Positions 12,435 to 13,052 of a DNA stretch of 13,052 nucleotides are shown here, in pieces; the stretch's first letter is position 1, and each line of letters starts with the position of its first letter. Source of the DNA: Burkholderiales bacterium RIFCSPHIGHO2_12_FULL_61_11 (GTDB lineage: Bacteria > Pseudomonadota > Gammaproteobacteria > Burkholderiales > Burkholderiaceae_C); assembly GCA_001770785.1 (NCBI GenBank), contig MERZ01000377.1, positions 3,544 to 16,595 on the forward strand, read 5' to 3'. The notes beneath the pieces were generated by a model. That model was not told where the DNA came from. It searched no databases and saw nothing but the letters and a program-made list of their open reading frames with translations. The position numbers and the translations under genes are program-made.

Positions 12435-13052
12435 ATGAAACTTCATCGCCTCATCGTCGGTCTTTGCTTGGCTGCGTTATTTAGTGCCTGTGGCGGTGGC
12501 GGTAGTGACTCAACGCCAGCCACCGGACCGGTCACTTCGACACTGTCGTTTCCGCTGAAAAGCGCCTACAGCACACTCGTTGCCAATGGGTATACAAAGA
12601 GCTATGACGTTTCTGGATCCTGCAAAGGCTTCGCGAGCGAGATAACCGCTCCGGCCACAGGCGGGCAAACCTTTGAGGGAGTGACGGTGCCGTGGTCAAC
12701 AGCACTGACATTGACAATCAGCTTGACCACCTGCACACCGCCATCAATCACTGCAACCGTCACCGCCTACTATGACAACGACTACACGCCACTGGGTTTC
12801 AGCTCGAACGGTGTCCATAGCGTTTACCTGCCGACGCCCAGCATCCCGCCATCCATCATGGTCGGTGATACCGGCACTATCGGCACCGCAACCAATTTCA
12901 CGGACAGCAGCAAAATCACTCGGGCGGGGAAGACGGTGGTCAGCTATGTGGTCGAGCCGGACACGGCCAGCACCGCCATTGTGAATCTGATTTTCAAGAC
13001 CTTTGACACCTCAGATAATCTGACAAGCACAGAGCAAGACCGCTACAGAATT
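12435..13052 (+). CDS. Putative lipoprotein of unknown function (3' end outside window)
   Basis: An open frame of 206 codons runs from the ATG at 12435 to the window edge without a stop. The N-terminus MKLHRLIVGLCLAALFSAC is a lipoprotein signal peptide: short basic start, hydrophobic core, lipobox FSAC with the acylated Cys at 19, followed by a GGGGSDS linker typical of outer-membrane lipoproteins in Comamonadaceae. The mature part is rich in Thr, Ser, Ala and Pro (for example TLTISLTTCTPPSITATVTAYY) and looks like extended beta-structure. Two Cys in the region (SGSCKGF and LTTCTPP) could form a disulfide. I do not recognise the family. Base composition is less GC-rich than in the neighbouring genes, which may hint at different origin or weak expression. 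Confidence 0.75.
   Translation, partial: MKLHRLIVGLCLAALFSACGGGGSDSTPATGPVTSTLSFPLKSAYSTLVANGYTKSYDVSGSCKGFASEITAPATGGQTFEGVTVPWSTALTLTISLTTCTPPSITATVTAYYDNDYTPLGFSSNGVHSVYLPTPSIPPSIMVGDTGTIGTATNFTDSSKITRAGKTVVSYVVEPDTASTAIVNLIFKTFDTSDNLTSTEQDRYRI

Overview
The window is a GC-rich, densely coded chromosome segment. The protein set, the gene order at the right end and the small AT-rich dispersed repeats fit a betaproteobacterium of the Burkholderiales, most likely Comamonadaceae (Polaromonas/Rhodoferax/Variovorax type). This placement comes from family recognition, not from a search. No rRNA, tRNA, CRISPR array or intact insertion sequence is visible.

Layout. (1) 2-1411, plus strand: the 3' part of a 5-oxoprolinase/hydantoinase-B gene. 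It carries a 92-bp palindromic mini-element (503-594) that is read through in frame. (2) 1482-7014, minus strand: a six-gene run read right to left: MTAP-type purine nucleoside phosphorylase, radical SAM protein ArsS, a TIGR04283-type GT2 glycosyltransferase, a TIGR04282-type DUF2064 transferase, As(III) methyltransferase ArsM and a PiT-family phosphate/anion permease. Four of the five junctions are -4 to +22 nt. The fifth, before arsM, is wider and holds a large inverted repeat. (3) 7015-7237: a divergent regulatory gap with several dyad sequences. (4) 7238-10205, plus strand: a fusion of a TVP38/TMEM64 membrane domain to a MerA/lipoamide-dehydrogenase-like flavoprotein, followed one base later by an exported DUF3047 protein. 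(5) 10250-11290, minus strand: a 2Fe-2S ferredoxin-type NAD(P)H reductase, divergent from an SDR epimerase-like protein (about 11365-12288). (6) 12435-13052, plus strand: the start of a lipoprotein gene cut by the window edge.

The centre of interest is region 2. It reads as an arsenosugar-type organoarsenical biosynthesis operon. In the known scheme ArsM dimethylates trivalent arsenic and ArsS joins dimethylarsenic to a 5'-deoxyadenosyl group from SAM. The phosphorylase in the same operon keeps the adenine-type TDYDCW motif and could split off adenine to give an arsenic-bearing ribose-1-phosphate. The two transferases could then activate that sugar and couple it to an acceptor. PiT may move phosphate/arsenate, and the divergent TVP38-flavoprotein fusion may supply membrane or redox functions. 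The first two steps rest on family knowledge; the later steps are inference. No arsR, arsC or acr3 gene is present in the window.

Two classes of small repeat touch coding sequence. The palindromic element adds about 29 residues to the oxoprolinase. A nested inverted repeat supplies the last codons and the stop of the DUF2064 gene. A third, 18-nt motif (GCTA-N6-TAATAGCT) occurs three times, once inside the signal-peptide region of the DUF3047 gene.
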